A stretch of 36,376 bases of DNA, taken from NCBI GenBank assembly GCA_030690545.1, contig JAUYGN010000005.1, positions 1 through 36,376 on the forward strand. Reading direction: 5' to 3'. The stretch comes from Solirubrobacteraceae bacterium (GTDB taxonomy: Bacteria; Actinomycetota; Thermoleophilia; Solirubrobacterales; Solirubrobacteraceae). Made by a program: the position numbers and the translations under genes. The notes under the pieces were generated by a model, which saw only the letters and a list, made by a program, of their open reading frames with translations, did no database searches and was not told the origin of the DNA. Positions 7,285 through 15,709 of the stretch are shown here, piece after piece. Positions within the stretch are counted from its first letter, which is position 1, and every line of letters starts with the position of its first letter.

Positions 7285-8742
7285 ATGCGCCGTGTCCTGA
7301 TCCTCGCGCTCGTCGCGCTCGCCACCGTCGGCGGGGCTGCCGCCGCGCTCGTGACCTTCGAGCTCGAGCGCCGCCTCGACGTCGGCACGGTGCGCCTGTC
7401 GGTCGACCCCGCCCGCGAGGGCGCGCTTGACCTCTACGTCCCGCTCGTCGACTGGGGCGTGCGCTTCCCCGTCGTGCGCCTGCCGGCGCGCGTCAACGTC
7501 GACGTGCGCGCCGTCGATCGCGACGCGCTCGTCGAGCTCGCCGAGGCCGGCCAGCTGAACGCCGCGCAGGTGCGCGAGCAGGCACGCGACGCGCTCGCCG
7601 CCTACCTGCGCCTGGCGATCCTCGCCTCCGCCCTGGGCGGCCTCGCGTTCGGGCTGCTCGTGGCGTTCGCCGTGCGCGGCGGCGCCGGGCCGCCGCTGCG
7701 CTGGACCCTGACGACGGCGATCGCCACGGCGCTCGTCGCCGGCGGCGCGCTCGTCGCCGGCCTGCCGCCGCGCTCGAACATCGGCAGCCCGCAGTACTAC
7801 GCCAACGGTCCCGAGGTGCCGACCGCGCTGCGCGCGCTGGAGTCGCTCGGCGCCTCCGCGCAGACGCTCGACGACGAGATCGACGAGCAGCTCGTCGGGA
7901 TCGCTCGCTTCGTCAACGCGCCCGCCGGCCGCGGCGCGCTGCGCAGCGGGCTGCCGCACCTGACCGTCGCCTCGGACCTGCACAACAACGTCATCGCGCT
8001 GCCGGCGCTCGAGCGTGCCGCGCGCGGGGGGCTGCTGCTGTTCGCCGGCGATCTCACCGACCGCGGCTCACCGGTCGAGCAGGCGCTCGTGCTGCGTGTC
8101 GCGCGCGCCGGCACGCGCCTGGTCTTCGTCTCGGGCAACCACGACTCCGACGTGCTCGAGCGCAAGCTCGCGCGCACGGGCGCGGTCGTCCTGACGCGCA
8201 GCGGACGCCTGCGCGGCAACGGCACGACCGACGGGCGCGTGATCCAGCGCGTCGCGGGCCTGCGGATCGCCGGCTACGACGACCCGCTCAAGCGCCTGGC
8301 GATCGACGAGTACCGCGACAACGGCGCCAACTACACGCTGACCGAGCAGGAGCGCTTCGCCGCCTGGCTGGAGCCGCTGCGCGACCGGGTCGACATCGTC
8401 ATGGTCCACGCCCCCGGGCTGGCACGGCTGGCGCGCGCATCGCTGCAGGCGACGCCGCCGCGCAGGCCGCTCGTGCTCGTCGTCGGCCACACGCACACGC
8501 CGGCGCTGCAGGCGGCCGGCACGCTGACGGCGCTGAACGCGGGCTCCGTCGGCGGTGGCGGGACGGGCAACCTGGCGGAGGCCGGCGGCAACATCGGCCT
8601 GGCCCGCCTGACGTACACGCGCCAGCCGTCGTTTCAGCCGCGCGCGGCCGATCTCGTCGAGATCGACCCCGGCGACGGGCACGCCCAGGCGCGTCGCATC
8701 CGCCTCGATCCGGAGGCGCAGCCGCAACCTTCGCCCCCGTAG
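7285..8742 (+). CDS. Membrane-anchored metallophosphoesterase
   Basis: A 485-aa protein. Residues 1-25 form a membrane helix or uncleaved signal. Two more hydrophobic segments lie at about 108-130 and 139-160, so the catalytic domain (about 225-470) is probably outside the membrane. The calcineurin-like phosphoesterase metal ligands appear in order: ASDLHNN (D-x-H), GDLTDRG, GNHD, MVHAPG and GHTHTP. It should hydrolyse phosphomonoesters or diesters with two metal ions; the substrate is unknown. The region between the first helix and the second hydrophobic pair (about 30-105) is beta-rich and unassigned. The ATG at 7285 is supported by the TAGCCT hexamer. The glycosidase-like gene follows after 16 bases and may be co-transcribed. 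Confidence 0.87.
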   Translation: MRRVLILALVALATVGGAAAALVTFELERRLDVGTVRLSVDPAREGALDLYVPLVDWGVRFPVVRLPARVNVDVRAVDRDALVELAEAGQLNAAQVREQARDALAAYLRLAILASALGGLAFGLLVAFAVRGGAGPPLRWTLTTAIATALVAGGALVAGLPPRSNIGSPQYYANGPEVPTALRALESLGASAQTLDDEIDEQLVGIARFVNAPAGRGALRSGLPHLTVASDLHNNVIALPALERAARGGLLLFAGDLTDRGSPVEQALVLRVARAGTRLVFVSGNHDSDVLERKLARTGAVVLTRSGRLRGNGTTDGRVIQRVAGLRIAGYDDPLKRLAIDEYRDNGANYTLTEQERFAAWLEPLRDRVDIVMVHAPGLARLARASLQATPPRRPLVLVVGHTHTPALQAAGTLTALNAGSVGGGGTGNLAEAGGNIGLARLTYTRQPSFQPRAADLVEIDPGDGHAQARRIRLDPEAQPQPSPP

Positions 8743-8758
8743 GCGGGTTGACGCTCGC

Positions 8759-9733
8759 ATGCGCTCAAAGATCTTCATCTCGCTTCTCGCCGGGCTCCTC
8801 CTCGTCCCGGTCCTCCTCCCGGCCTCCGCGTCGGCTCGCAGCTCGATCCGGGTCGGGCTCGCCGACCAGAGTCCGCGGATGTTCGAATCGCCGCACTTCC
8901 AGCAGCTGAACATCAAGCGCACGCGCTACTTCGTCCGCTCCAACGTCATGCAGAACGCCGCCGAGCGCGCGCGGGCGCGCGCCTTCATGATCGCCGCGCG
9001 CAACGCCAAGGTCCAGGTGCTGCTGCACATCTCGACGACCGACCTGCGCTCCAAGCGCGGCAGCGTCGTCTCGACGACCGCGTATCGCTCCAACGCCAAC
9101 AGGATCGTCACGTACTTCCGCAATCTCGGCGTGCGCGAGTTCGGCGCCTGGAACGAGGTCAACCACAGCACCCAGCAGACCTGGAACAGGGTCGGCCACG
9201 CCGTCTCGTACTACAAGAGCATGTACCAGGCGGTCAAGCGGCGCTGCCGCACGTGCCCGGTCGTCGGCCTGGACATCCTCGACCAGGCCGGCGCGGATCG
9301 CTACATCCGCTCGTTCTACTCGCGGCTGAACTCGACCTGGCGCAACCGGCTGACGATCGTCGGCATCCACAACTACTCCGACGTCAACCGCAACCGCACG
9401 ACCGGCACGGCGCGGATCATCAACACCGTCCGCCGCTACAAGCGCAACACGAAGTTCTGGTTCACCGAGACCGGCGCGCTGGCGAGCTTCGGCTCGAGCT
9501 TCCGCTACAACGAGGCGCGTCAGGCATCGCGGATGAACAACATGTTCACGTACGCCAGCCGCTTCCGCACGCGCGGCGTGCAGCGCGTGTACTCCTACAA
9601 CTTCTTCGGCATCGAGACGAGCAACGCGTGCGGGGCGCGCTGCAGGTTCGACGCCGGCCTCGTCAACGCCGACGGGACGCCGCGCCCGGTGCTCGAGACC
9701 TTCAAGCGGCGGATCGCCTCCTACTCGCGCTGA
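8759..9733 (+). CDS. Secreted glycoside hydrolase-like TIM-barrel protein
   Basis: A 324-aa protein with a clear Sec signal peptide (basic start, hydrophobic core, ASASARS cleavage region at about 22-28). The mature part resembles clan GH-A barrels. GAWNEVNH presents an Asn-Glu pair at the end of a strand (candidate acid/base), and KFWFTETG offers a second Glu (candidate nucleophile), the usual spacing for GH-A enzymes. Four cysteines (CRTC and CGARC) could form disulfides outside the cell. It is rich in Arg, Asn and Tyr. The substrate is not predictable; a polysaccharide made by the organism itself is possible, given the glycan genes upstream. Confidence 0.7.
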   Translation: MRSKIFISLLAGLLLVPVLLPASASARSSIRVGLADQSPRMFESPHFQQLNIKRTRYFVRSNVMQNAAERARARAFMIAARNAKVQVLLHISTTDLRSKRGSVVSTTAYRSNANRIVTYFRNLGVREFGAWNEVNHSTQQTWNRVGHAVSYYKSMYQAVKRRCRTCPVVGLDILDQAGADRYIRSFYSRLNSTWRNRLTIVGIHNYSDVNRNRTTGTARIINTVRRYKRNTKFWFTETGALASFGSSFRYNEARQASRMNNMFTYASRFRTRGVQRVYSYNFFGIETSNACGARCRFDAGLVNADGTPRPVLETFKRRIASYSR

Positions 9734-9773
9734 GTCGTCGCCGCTCGCTCCGCGGCCGCGCCGCCGCCGCCCC

Positions 9774-10121
9774 TCAGGCGGGCGGTGGCGGCGGGTCTGC
9801 GAGCGGCAGCAGCGTGCCGAGACCGGAGATCTCGAGCACCCGCTCGATCTGACGCGGACCGCGCCAGATCGACAGCGCGGTGCCCGCCTTGCCGGCCTGC
9901 ACGTTGGCCTGCGCGAGGGTGCGCAGGCCGGTCGAGTCCATGAACGTCAGCTCGCGCAGGTCGAGCACGAGCTCCGCGACGGCGCTCGTCGTCGCGTCGG
10001 TGATCGCCTGCTCGAGCTGTGGCGCGGTCGCGAGGTCCAGCTCGCCGCACGGCGCGATCCGCGTCGTGCGCTCGTTGCGGACGACCCGCAGCTCGAAGGA
10101 GGAAATCGTCATTGCGATCAC
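9774..10121 (-). CDS. STAS-domain protein, anti-sigma factor antagonist type
   Basis: A 115-aa single STAS domain (SpoIIAA/RsbV type). The fold is readable from GELDLATAPQLEQAI, then VLDLRELTFMDSTGLRTL, where the Ser of DSTGL (about residue 63) is the usual phosphorylation site for a partner kinase. Such proteins release a sigma factor by binding its anti-sigma factor. No RsbW-type kinase or sigma-B-type sigma factor is adjacent, so the partner is unknown. The end is Pro-rich (DPPPPPA). The start is either GTG 10121, with TAGACT ending 5 bases upstream, or ATG 10112. Confidence 0.85.
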   Translation of the reverse strand: MIAMTISSFELRVVRNERTTRIAPCGELDLATAPQLEQAITDATTSAVAELVLDLRELTFMDSTGLRTLAQANVQAGKAGTALSIWRGPRQIERVLEISGLGTLLPLADPPPPPA

Positions 10122-10148
10122 CGCGGAGTCTACCTGCGGCTCGGCGGG

Positions 10149-10865
10149 CTACAGGCCTGCGGGATGGCGCGCGACGAAGCCGCCCGTCGAGCGCATCGTC
10201 GACTGCCAGCGCGAGCCCGTCACGCGGTTGCCGCTGGTGTCGAATCGCACTCCGGCGACGACCATGAAGACGTGCTCGGGGTTGGAGTAGATCGTGATCC
10301 ACTTGCCCTTGCCGGCCTCGCCCCAGCTCATCAGCGGGCCGGAGGCGAGCGGTCCGCTCAGCAGGCCGGCGTTGGCCAGCGCGAAGGAGACCGAGCCCGA
10401 GCAGTCATAGCCGGTGTCCAGCCACTTGCCGTGGCCGCCGCCCCACAGGTAGGGCGTGCGCGCGATCTGGTTGCCCGCCTCGATGATCAGCCGCACCTCC
10501 TCGGGCGCCTCGATCGGCGGCAGCGCGATCCCGTTCTCGAGCACCTCGGCCTTGGAGATCGCCCCGTCGCTCGACGGACCGCTGCTGCGCTTGAGCTTGG
10601 GCACGGCTGCGGAGGAGGAGGAGCGCTTCGTCGTGGTCTGGCCGGCGTCCTGCGCGGTCGGCAGGTTCGCGTACACGGCGCTCTCGCCGGCGACCGGCTC
10701 GACGGCGCGCGCGCGGGTCTTGCGCGTCGGCAGCGGCTCGACCGCGGCGCTCGCGGTCGCGCTGGCGCCGTCGGAGTCGTCCGTCCCGCCGCAGCCGGAC
10801 ACGGCGACGGGCGCTGCGACGACGGCTGCCATGAGCCCTGCGATCAGCGCGCGACGACGGGGCAC
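10149..10865 (-). CDS. NlpC/P60-like cysteine peptidase lipoprotein
   Basis: A 238-aa protein with a lipoprotein signal: MPRRR, a hydrophobic helix, then the lipobox AVSGC with the lipidated Cys at residue 25. A disordered Ser/Thr/Ala-rich linker of about 85 residues follows, then a C-terminal NlpC/P60 fold. Catalytic Cys lies in TGYDCSGSV, the His in EHVFMVVAG, and a possible third polar residue near ARHPAG. These enzymes cleave peptide bonds in cell-wall peptides. YLWGGGHGKW before the Cys matches the family's P-Y-x-W-G-G start. The GTG at 10865 is chosen because it gives a proper signal and has CATACT 7 bases upstream; a GTG at 10904 would add 13 residues. Confidence 0.8.
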   Translation of the reverse strand: MPRRRALIAGLMAAVVAAPVAVSGCGGTDDSDGASATASAAVEPLPTRKTRARAVEPVAGESAVYANLPTAQDAGQTTTKRSSSSAAVPKLKRSSGPSSDGAISKAEVLENGIALPPIEAPEEVRLIIEAGNQIARTPYLWGGGHGKWLDTGYDCSGSVSFALANAGLLSGPLASGPLMSWGEAGKGKWITIYSNPEHVFMVVAGVRFDTSGNRVTGSRWQSTMRSTGGFVARHPAGL

Positions 10866-10939
10866 CTGGGGCAGTATGCCGATCGAGACGCGTTCGTGAC
10901 GCACGTTTGGCCAGATCGGCGCCGGGCATACCGCTCGTC

Positions 10940-11152
10940 ATGCAGTTCGACGACCCCGCCGACGTCCGCCAGCGCCTCGATCTGCTGCGCACAGAGCACG
11001 AGCTGGCGATCTCGATCGGCCTCGACGCAGACCCCGTCTACATGGCCGATCTCGAGCGCCAGCTTGCGACCTGGGAGGCCGCCTGGATCGGCGCGGTCGT
11101 CACCGAGCGCGCCGTCATGCTGGGACAGGCGCGCGGGCTCCAGCAGGGCTGA
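10940..11152 (+). CDS. Hypothetical protein, 70 aa
   Basis: I do not recognise the family. It is a short acidic helical protein without membrane segments or cysteines ([20 protein letters not shown]...). The predicted pair of helices with a Leu/Ala/Trp face resembles small coiled-coil proteins. Its last 38 bases overlap the 3' end of copA on the opposite strand. The ATG at 10940 is chosen; an in-frame GTG at 10907 exists. Confidence 0.5.
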   Translation: MQFDDPADVRQRLDLLRTEHELAISIGLDADPVYMADLERQLATWEAAWIGAVVTERAVMLGQARGLQQG

Positions 11153-13433
11153 CCGCGTCGCGCTGGGCGCGAAAGCGCCGCAGCCGCAGCGAGTTGGCGA
11201 CGACGAACACGCTCGAAGCGGCCATCGCGGCGCCCGCGATCATCGGGTTCAGCAGCCCGACCGCGGCGAGCGGCACCGCCGCCACGTTGTAGGCGAAGGC
11301 CCAGAAGAGGTTGCCCTTGATCGTGCGCAGCGTGCGCCGCGAGAGGCGCAGCGCGTCGGCGGCCAGCCGCAGGTCGCCGGTGACGAGCGTGATGTCCGAG
11401 GCCTCGATCGCGACGTCGGTGCCCGTCCCGATCGCCAGGCCGAGGTCGGCCTGCGCCAGCGCGGGCGCGTCGTTGACGCCGTCGCCGACCATCGCGACGG
11501 CGTGGCCCTGCGCCTGCAGCCGCTCGACGACGGCGGCCTTGTCGGCCGGCAGCACCTCGGCGATCACCTCGTCGACGCCGATGCGCGCGCCCACGGCGCG
11601 GCCCGTCGTCTCGTTGTCGCCGGTCAGCAGGATCGTTCGCAGGCCGAGCTCGCGCAGTCGCCGGATGGCCTCCGCCGACGTCGGCTTGACGGTGTCGGCG
11701 ACGACGAACAGCGCCCGCGCGGCACCGTCCCAGCTGGCGGCGATCGCGGTGCGGCCGTCGGCCTCGGCGGCGCGGCGCGCGCGCTCGAGCTCGGGCGGCA
11801 GCGCGAGCGACGGATCGGCGCTCTCCAGCAGCGCCGGCCGCCCGGCGATGATCGCGTGCCCGGCGACCGTCCCCTGCACGCCGAGGCCGGGGCGGTTCGT
11901 GAAGTCCTCGACCGCCGCCGGCGCGGACTCGAGCTTCTGGGCGGCACCGGCGATCGCGCGACCGATCGGATGCTCGGAGCCGTTCTGCAGCGCGCCGACG
12001 AGCCACAGCGCCTGGTCCTCGCTGACGCCCTCGGCGACGCTGATGCCGTGCAGGCTCATCCGCCCGGTCGTCGCGGTGCCGGTCTTGTCGATCACGATCG
12101 TGTCCACGCGCCGCGTCGACTCGAGGATCTGCGGCCCGCGGATCAGCACGCCGAGCTGCGCGCCGCGACCGGTGCCGACGAGCAGCGCGGTCGGCGTCGC
12201 CAGGCCGAGCGCGCAGGGGCAGGCGATGATCAGCACGGCGACGGCGGCCGCGAACGCCAGGCCGGTGTCGCCCGTCCCGATCCAGAAGCCGAGCGTCGCC
12301 GCTGCGGCGACGAGGACGATCGGCACGAAGACCGCCGCGATGCGGTCGGCGATGCGCTGGACCGGCGCCTTGCCCGATTGCGCGTCGGTGACGAGCCGGC
12401 CGATCTGCGCGAGCGCCGTGTCGGCCCCGACGCGCGTCGCGCGCACGATCAGCAGCCCGCCGCCGGCGTTGACCGTCGCCCCGGTGACGGGCTCGCCCGG
12501 ATGCACCTCGACCGGCACGCTCTCGCCGGTCAGCAGTGATCGATCGATCGCCGACGTCCCCTTGTAGACGACGCCGTCGGTGGCGACCTTCTCGCCGGGG
12601 CGCACGATGAAGCGGTGGTTGACCTTCAGCTCGTCGACTCCGATGCGGTGCTCGACGCCGTCGGCATCGAGGATCGAGACCTCCTTGGCGCCGAGCTCGA
12701 GCAGCGCTCGCAGCGCGGCGCCGGCGCTGCGCTTGGCGCGCGCCTCGAACCAGCGGCCGGTGAGCAGGAACGTCACGACGACGCCGACGACCTCGAAGTA
12801 GACGTCGTCCGCGGGCCCGCCGCGCTCGGGCAGCAGCGTCAGCTCGTGGCGCATGCCGGGATCGCCGGCGCCGAGGAACAGCAGCGCGACCACCGACCAG
12901 GCCCAGGCGGCGATCGTGCCGATCGAGATCAGCGTGTCCATCGTCGCCGTGCCGTGGCGCAGGTTCGTCCAGGCGGCGCGATGGAACGGCAGCGCCGACC
13001 AGACGAGGATCGGCGTGGCGAGCTGCAGCGAGACCCACTGCCAGTGGTCGAACTGCAGCGGCGGCACCATCGCCACCACGACGAGCGGGACGGTCGCGAT
13101 CGCGGCGAAGGTCAGCCGCCGGCGCAGGGCGTCGACGGGGTCCTGCTGGCGCTGCGCGGGCGTCGCCGACGATGTCGGCAGGACGGCTTCGTAGCCGGAC
13201 TGCGCGACGGCGTCGACGACGTCGACGGACGTCGTCGGCGTGTCGGGCGCGAAGGCCACCGTCGCTCGCTCGGTCGCGTAGTTGACCGTCGCCTCGACGC
13301 CGTCGAGGCGGTTCAGCCGCTTCTCGATGCGGGCTGCGCAGGATGCGCAGGTCATGCCGCTGATCGGCAGCTCGAGGCGCTCGCCGGCGTCGGTCGGCGG
13401 GGTCGGGGGAGCAGGGGGGGCGGGGACGCTCAT
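11115..13433 (-). CDS. copA: Cu(I)-exporting P1B-type ATPase
   Basis: A 772-aa protein of standard length. One N-terminal heavy-metal-associated domain carries MTCASC (27-32). The P1B signature CPC (405-407) lies in the membrane helix that defines Cu+/Ag+ transport. Also visible are TGES (302-305) of the actuator domain, the phosphorylated Asp in DKTGT (449-453), SEHPIG of the nucleotide-binding domain, and [10 protein letters not shown]. It pumps Cu(I) out of the cytoplasm using ATP. It is third in an operon with copZ and the His-rich protein: its ATG overlaps the upstream stop as ATGA at 13430-13433, indicating translational coupling. Expression is probably controlled by CsoR at the operators near 14508-14559. 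Confidence 0.95.
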   Translation of the reverse strand: MSVPAPPAPPTPPTDAGERLELPISGMTCASCAARIEKRLNRLDGVEATVNYATERATVAFAPDTPTTSVDVVDAVAQSGYEAVLPTSSATPAQRQQDPVDALRRRLTFAAIATVPLVVVAMVPPLQFDHWQWVSLQLATPILVWSALPFHRAAWTNLRHGTATMDTLISIGTIAAWAWSVVALLFLGAGDPGMRHELTLLPERGGPADDVYFEVVGVVVTFLLTGRWFEARAKRSAGAALRALLELGAKEVSILDADGVEHRIGVDELKVNHRFIVRPGEKVATDGVVYKGTSAIDRSLLTGESVPVEVHPGEPVTGATVNAGGGLLIVRATRVGADTALAQIGRLVTDAQSGKAPVQRIADRIAAVFVPIVLVAAAATLGFWIGTGDTGLAFAAAVAVLIIACPCALGLATPTALLVGTGRGAQLGVLIRGPQILESTRRVDTIVIDKTGTATTGRMSLHGISVAEGVSEDQALWLVGALQNGSEHPIGRAIAGAAQKLESAPAAVEDFTNRPGLGVQGTVAGHAIIAGRPALLESADPSLALPPELERARRAAEADGRTAIAASWDGAARALFVVADTVKPTSAEAIRRLRELGLRTILLTGDNETTGRAVGARIGVDEVIAEVLPADKAAVVERLQAQGHAVAMVGDGVNDAPALAQADLGLAIGTGTDVAIEASDITLVTGDLRLAADALRLSRRTLRTIKGNLFWAFAYNVAAVPLAAVGLLNPMIAGAAMAASSVFVVANSLRLRRFRAQRDAVSPAGARAPVPA

Positions 13434-14284
13434 CCGCGCACCTCGTACGTGAAGGCCGCCGTGCGGATCCTGTCGCGATGGCGGAACTGCAGGAACAGCC
13501 GGTAGACGCCGGCCTCGGCGTGCTCGGTCTCGAAGGCGAGCTGCGCCGAGCCCGCCGGGTGCACGTGCTCGTAGGCGAGGTCGCCGTCGCGCAGCATGAC
13601 GAGGTGGCCGCGGGCGCCCAGGTAGGGCTGCAGGTCGCGCACGGGCGCGCCGTCGCGGCTGACGGTGAAGCGCAGCTCGCTGTCGCCGTGCGTCCGGTGC
13701 AGCCGGACGTCGTAGCCGTCGACCTGCGCGCTGGAGCTCGGCGCGGGGAGTGCCAGCGGCTCGAAGCTGCCCGCGGCGAACAGGTCGATGCCGGCGGTGT
13801 GGCGCTCGCCGTCGCTGCGGAAGTCCGCGAACGCGTGGTAGACGCCGGCGTCGGGCAGCCGCAGCGCGACCGACCAGGCGCCGTCGGCGTCCTGCACGGG
13901 GTGCAGGTGCTGGAAGCGCCGCAGGTCGCGCCGCACGACGATCAGGTGCATGCGCCGTCCCTGCTCGACCTCGAAGCTCCGCCGCGTCGCGCCCTGCTCG
14001 TCGACGATCCGGAAGGCGAACCGCTGCGAGCCACCGGTGGTCAGCGTCGTCGTGTCGGTGACCACGCGCAGGCCGCCGCCGGCCGGCGCTGCGGTCTCGT
14101 CGCCCGCGTGCTCGCCTGTCTCGTCGCCGGCGTCGTGCCCGTCGTCCTCACCGGCGGCCGCGTCGTCGTGCGCGGTCTCGCCGGCGGTCGGACCGGGATC
14201 GATCCGGTTGCCGGCGAGCGCGGCGAGCGCGAAGGTCGCGACGAGCAGCACGGCGAACGCTGCGATGCGTGGGCCGGCACTCAT
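13430..14284 (-). CDS. Exported His-rich copper-operon protein with internal duplication
   Basis: A 284-aa protein with an N-terminal hydrophobic signal or anchor (about 5-26), then a low-complexity Asp/His/Gly/Glu stretch (about 34-68, repeated H-D and D-D-G-H) that could bind metal. The mature domain looks beta-sandwich and duplicated: FQHLHP...[14 protein letters not shown] and YEHVHP...[14 protein letters not shown] are matching halves, each with a His-x-His-Pro. I infer a periplasmic or cell-surface copper-binding or copper-delivery protein, because it lies between copZ and copA with 4-base overlaps on both sides. The family is not one I can name; YtkA/FixH-like folds are a possibility. 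Confidence 0.75.
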   Translation of the reverse strand: MSAGPRIAAFAVLLVATFALAALAGNRIDPGPTAGETAHDDAAAGEDDGHDAGDETGEHAGDETAAPAGGGLRVVTDTTTLTTGGSQRFAFRIVDEQGATRRSFEVEQGRRMHLIVVRRDLRRFQHLHPVQDADGAWSVALRLPDAGVYHAFADFRSDGERHTAGIDLFAAGSFEPLALPAPSSSAQVDGYDVRLHRTHGDSELRFTVSRDGAPVRDLQPYLGARGHLVMLRDGDLAYEHVHPAGSAQLAFETEHAEAGVYRLFLQFRHRDRIRTAAFTYEVRG

Positions 14285-14487
14285 GTGACGAGCGTGTATC
14301 CCGCTTCGTCGACCGCCTTGCGGATCGCGTCGTCCTCGAAGCGCTCGCCGGCGACGGTCAGCTGCTTGGCATCGAGGTCGACGTCGACGGCCTTGACGCC
14401 GGAGACCTGCAGGACCTCTTCGATGACGGACGCGCGGCAGTGTCCGCACGTCATGCCCTCTACGGTGTAGCTGCGCGTCGGAAGCAT
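14281..14487 (-). CDS. copZ: Copper chaperone, heavy-metal-associated domain
   Basis: A 68-aa single HMA domain with the metal motif MTCGHC near the start (residues 12-17) and the usual beta-alpha-beta-beta-alpha-beta pattern. It binds Cu(I) in the cytosol and passes it to the HMA domain of CopA. The ATG at 14487 is chosen because GGAGAG lies just upstream; an in-frame ATG at 14499 adds four residues. It is the first gene of the copZ-(His-rich protein)-copA operon, and its stop overlaps the next ATG (ATGA at 14281-14284). It is divergent from csoR across a region with two operator-like sites. Confidence 0.92.
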   Translation of the reverse strand: MLPTRSYTVEGMTCGHCRASVIEEVLQVSGVKAVDVDLDAKQLTVAGERFEDDAIRKAVDEAGYTLVT

Positions 14488-14507
14488 CGGTCTCTCCATC
14501 CGGTTCG

Positions 14508-14526
14508 AATACGGGGGCGGGGTATT
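14508..14526. promoter_or_regulatory. CsoR operator-like site 1
   Basis: AATACGGGGGCGGGGTATT: 5-base inverted ends (AATAC/GTATT) around a G-tract, 20 bases upstream of the copZ ATG. It resembles CsoR sites (ATAC-G/C tract-GTAT) and would control copZ. Confidence 0.55.
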
Positions 14527-14544
14527 GATGGTCGCACCGTAGCA

Positions 14545-14559
14545 TACCCCGGAGGGGTA
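14545..14559. promoter_or_regulatory. CsoR operator-like site 2
   Basis: TACCCC-GGA-GGGGTA is a perfect 6-base inverted repeat with a 3-base centre, directly upstream of the TATGCT -10 element of csoR. Binding here would block the csoR promoter, which fits the autoregulation known for CsoR. Confidence 0.7.
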
Positions 14560-14564
14560 CCTGA

Positions 14565-14570
14565 TATGCT
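14565..14570 (+). promoter_or_regulatory. -10 element (TATGCT) for leaderless csoR
   Basis: TATGCT lies 7 bases before GTG 14578 and 5 bases after operator 2. This supports GTG 14578, rather than ATG 14566, as the csoR start, since ATG 14566 lies inside the hexamer. Confidence 0.5.
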
Positions 14571-14577
14571 GGCCGAC

Positions 14578-14859
14578 GTGACCGAGCGCAGCTACTCCGC
14601 AAGCAAGGATCAACTGCTCGGGCGCCTGCGCCGGATCGAAGGCCAGGTGCGCGGGATCGAGCGCATGGTCGTCGACGATCGCTACTGCATCGACGTCCTG
14701 ACGCAGATCTCCGCCGCACAGGCGGCGCTCGACAAGGTCGCGCTCGGCCTGCTCGACGAGCACGCTCGCTCGTGCGTGCTCGAGGCCGAGGGAGAGCTGC
14801 AGGCCGACCGCACCGCCGAGCTGATGGCCGCCGTCGGCCGGCTCGTCAAGCGCGGGTGA
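14578..14859 (+). CDS. csoR: Copper-sensing repressor CsoR
   Basis: A 93-aa all-helical repressor. With the GTG 14578 start, the Cu(I) ligands fall at Cys37, His62 and Cys66 (RYCIDVL and DEHARSCVL), nearly identical to the C-H-C set of characterised CsoR proteins. The helix QLLGRLRRIEGQVRGIERM is the family's DNA-binding face. Without copper it represses; Cu(I) binding releases it. It faces copZ across two palindromes that are probable targets. The ATG at 14566, with GGAGG upstream, would add four residues (MLAD). The 3' end overlaps the convergent BrkB gene by 14 bases. Confidence 0.93.
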   Translation: MTERSYSASKDQLLGRLRRIEGQVRGIERMVVDDRYCIDVLTQISAAQAALDKVALGLLDEHARSCVLEAEGELQADRTAELMAAVGRLVKRG

Positions 14860-15664
14860 GCGACGCCGCATCGGTCGCCGCTGCTCGCTCGCGCTCCTGG
14901 GTGCCGGCCAGGCCCGCGCCGACGAGCATCGCCAGCGCCACGATGTACAGGCCGAGCAGCACGATCGCGAGCATCACGAACAGCTGCACCGCGGCGAAGC
15001 CGGCCGCCGCGCTGACGTACAGGCCGACGATCGCCGGCACGGCCTGGATCGCCACGCCGGCCGGAACGGCGCCCTTCAGCGCGGAGCGCCAGCTCACGCG
15101 CCGCAGCGGCGCATAGCGGTAGATCGCCGCGAACACGGCGATCGATCCCAGGGTGTTGAACAGGACGATCGACGCTCCCGGCAGCGTGACGCCGAGGCGC
15201 GGCCGCAAGCCGAGATCCGAGACCACCGAGATGCTCAGCGAGGCGAGGATCACGGCGACGGCGACGAGGCCGCCCAGCACGACGTTGCGCAACCGGCCGA
15301 CGACGATGTGGTGACGCGGGCAGGACAGGATCCGCGACAGGCAGCGCTCGATCACGCCGATCGCTCCCGACGTCGTCCACAGCATCGCGACGAGCGCCAG
15401 GCCGAGCAGCAGCGGCGAGTCGTCGCGCGTGCCGAGCACGAGGCGGCGGATGTCGCTGTGCACCGCCTCGGGCAGGAAGCGGTTGAGCTGGTCGACGACC
15501 TGCAGCGCCGACAGGACGTCCTCGAGCAGGAGCGCCTCCAGCGCCGCGAGGCCGAGCGCGAACGGCGCCAGCGACAGCACGAGGTAGTAGGTCAGCGCCG
15601 GGACGTCGTCGGCGATTCCCTCCCCCCAGTAGAAGGCGTGCAGCCGTGTCGGGAGGCGCCGCAT
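14846..15664 (-). CDS. YihY/virulence factor BrkB family membrane protein
   Basis: A 272-aa integral membrane protein with about six helices. The family opening is visible as an amphipathic segment (LHAFYWGEGI) then DDVPALTYYLVLSLAPFALG. Other typical stretches are LWTTSGAIGVIERCLSRI and YRYAPLRRVSWRSALKGA before a long helix. The proteins were once called RNase BN by mistake; their function is unknown, and transport or lipid handling has been suggested. The ATG at 15664 gives a normal N-terminus. The gene stands alone, tail to tail with csoR. Confidence 0.85.
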   Translation of the reverse strand: MRRLPTRLHAFYWGEGIADDVPALTYYLVLSLAPFALGLAALEALLLEDVLSALQVVDQLNRFLPEAVHSDIRRLVLGTRDDSPLLLGLALVAMLWTTSGAIGVIERCLSRILSCPRHHIVVGRLRNVVLGGLVAVAVILASLSISVVSDLGLRPRLGVTLPGASIVLFNTLGSIAVFAAIYRYAPLRRVSWRSALKGAVPAGVAIQAVPAIVGLYVSAAAGFAAVQLFVMLAIVLLGLYIVALAMLVGAGLAGTQERERAAATDAASLTRA

Positions 15665-15709
15665 CGCCCGACAGCCTGACCGATCGGGCGCCGATCCCCT
15701 GCGCGACCG

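Noticed and set aside
10164-12539. A 791-codon plus-strand frame antisense to the NlpC/P60 and copA genes
   Set aside because: Both opposite-strand genes have clear family motifs; the frame is open only because of GC bias.
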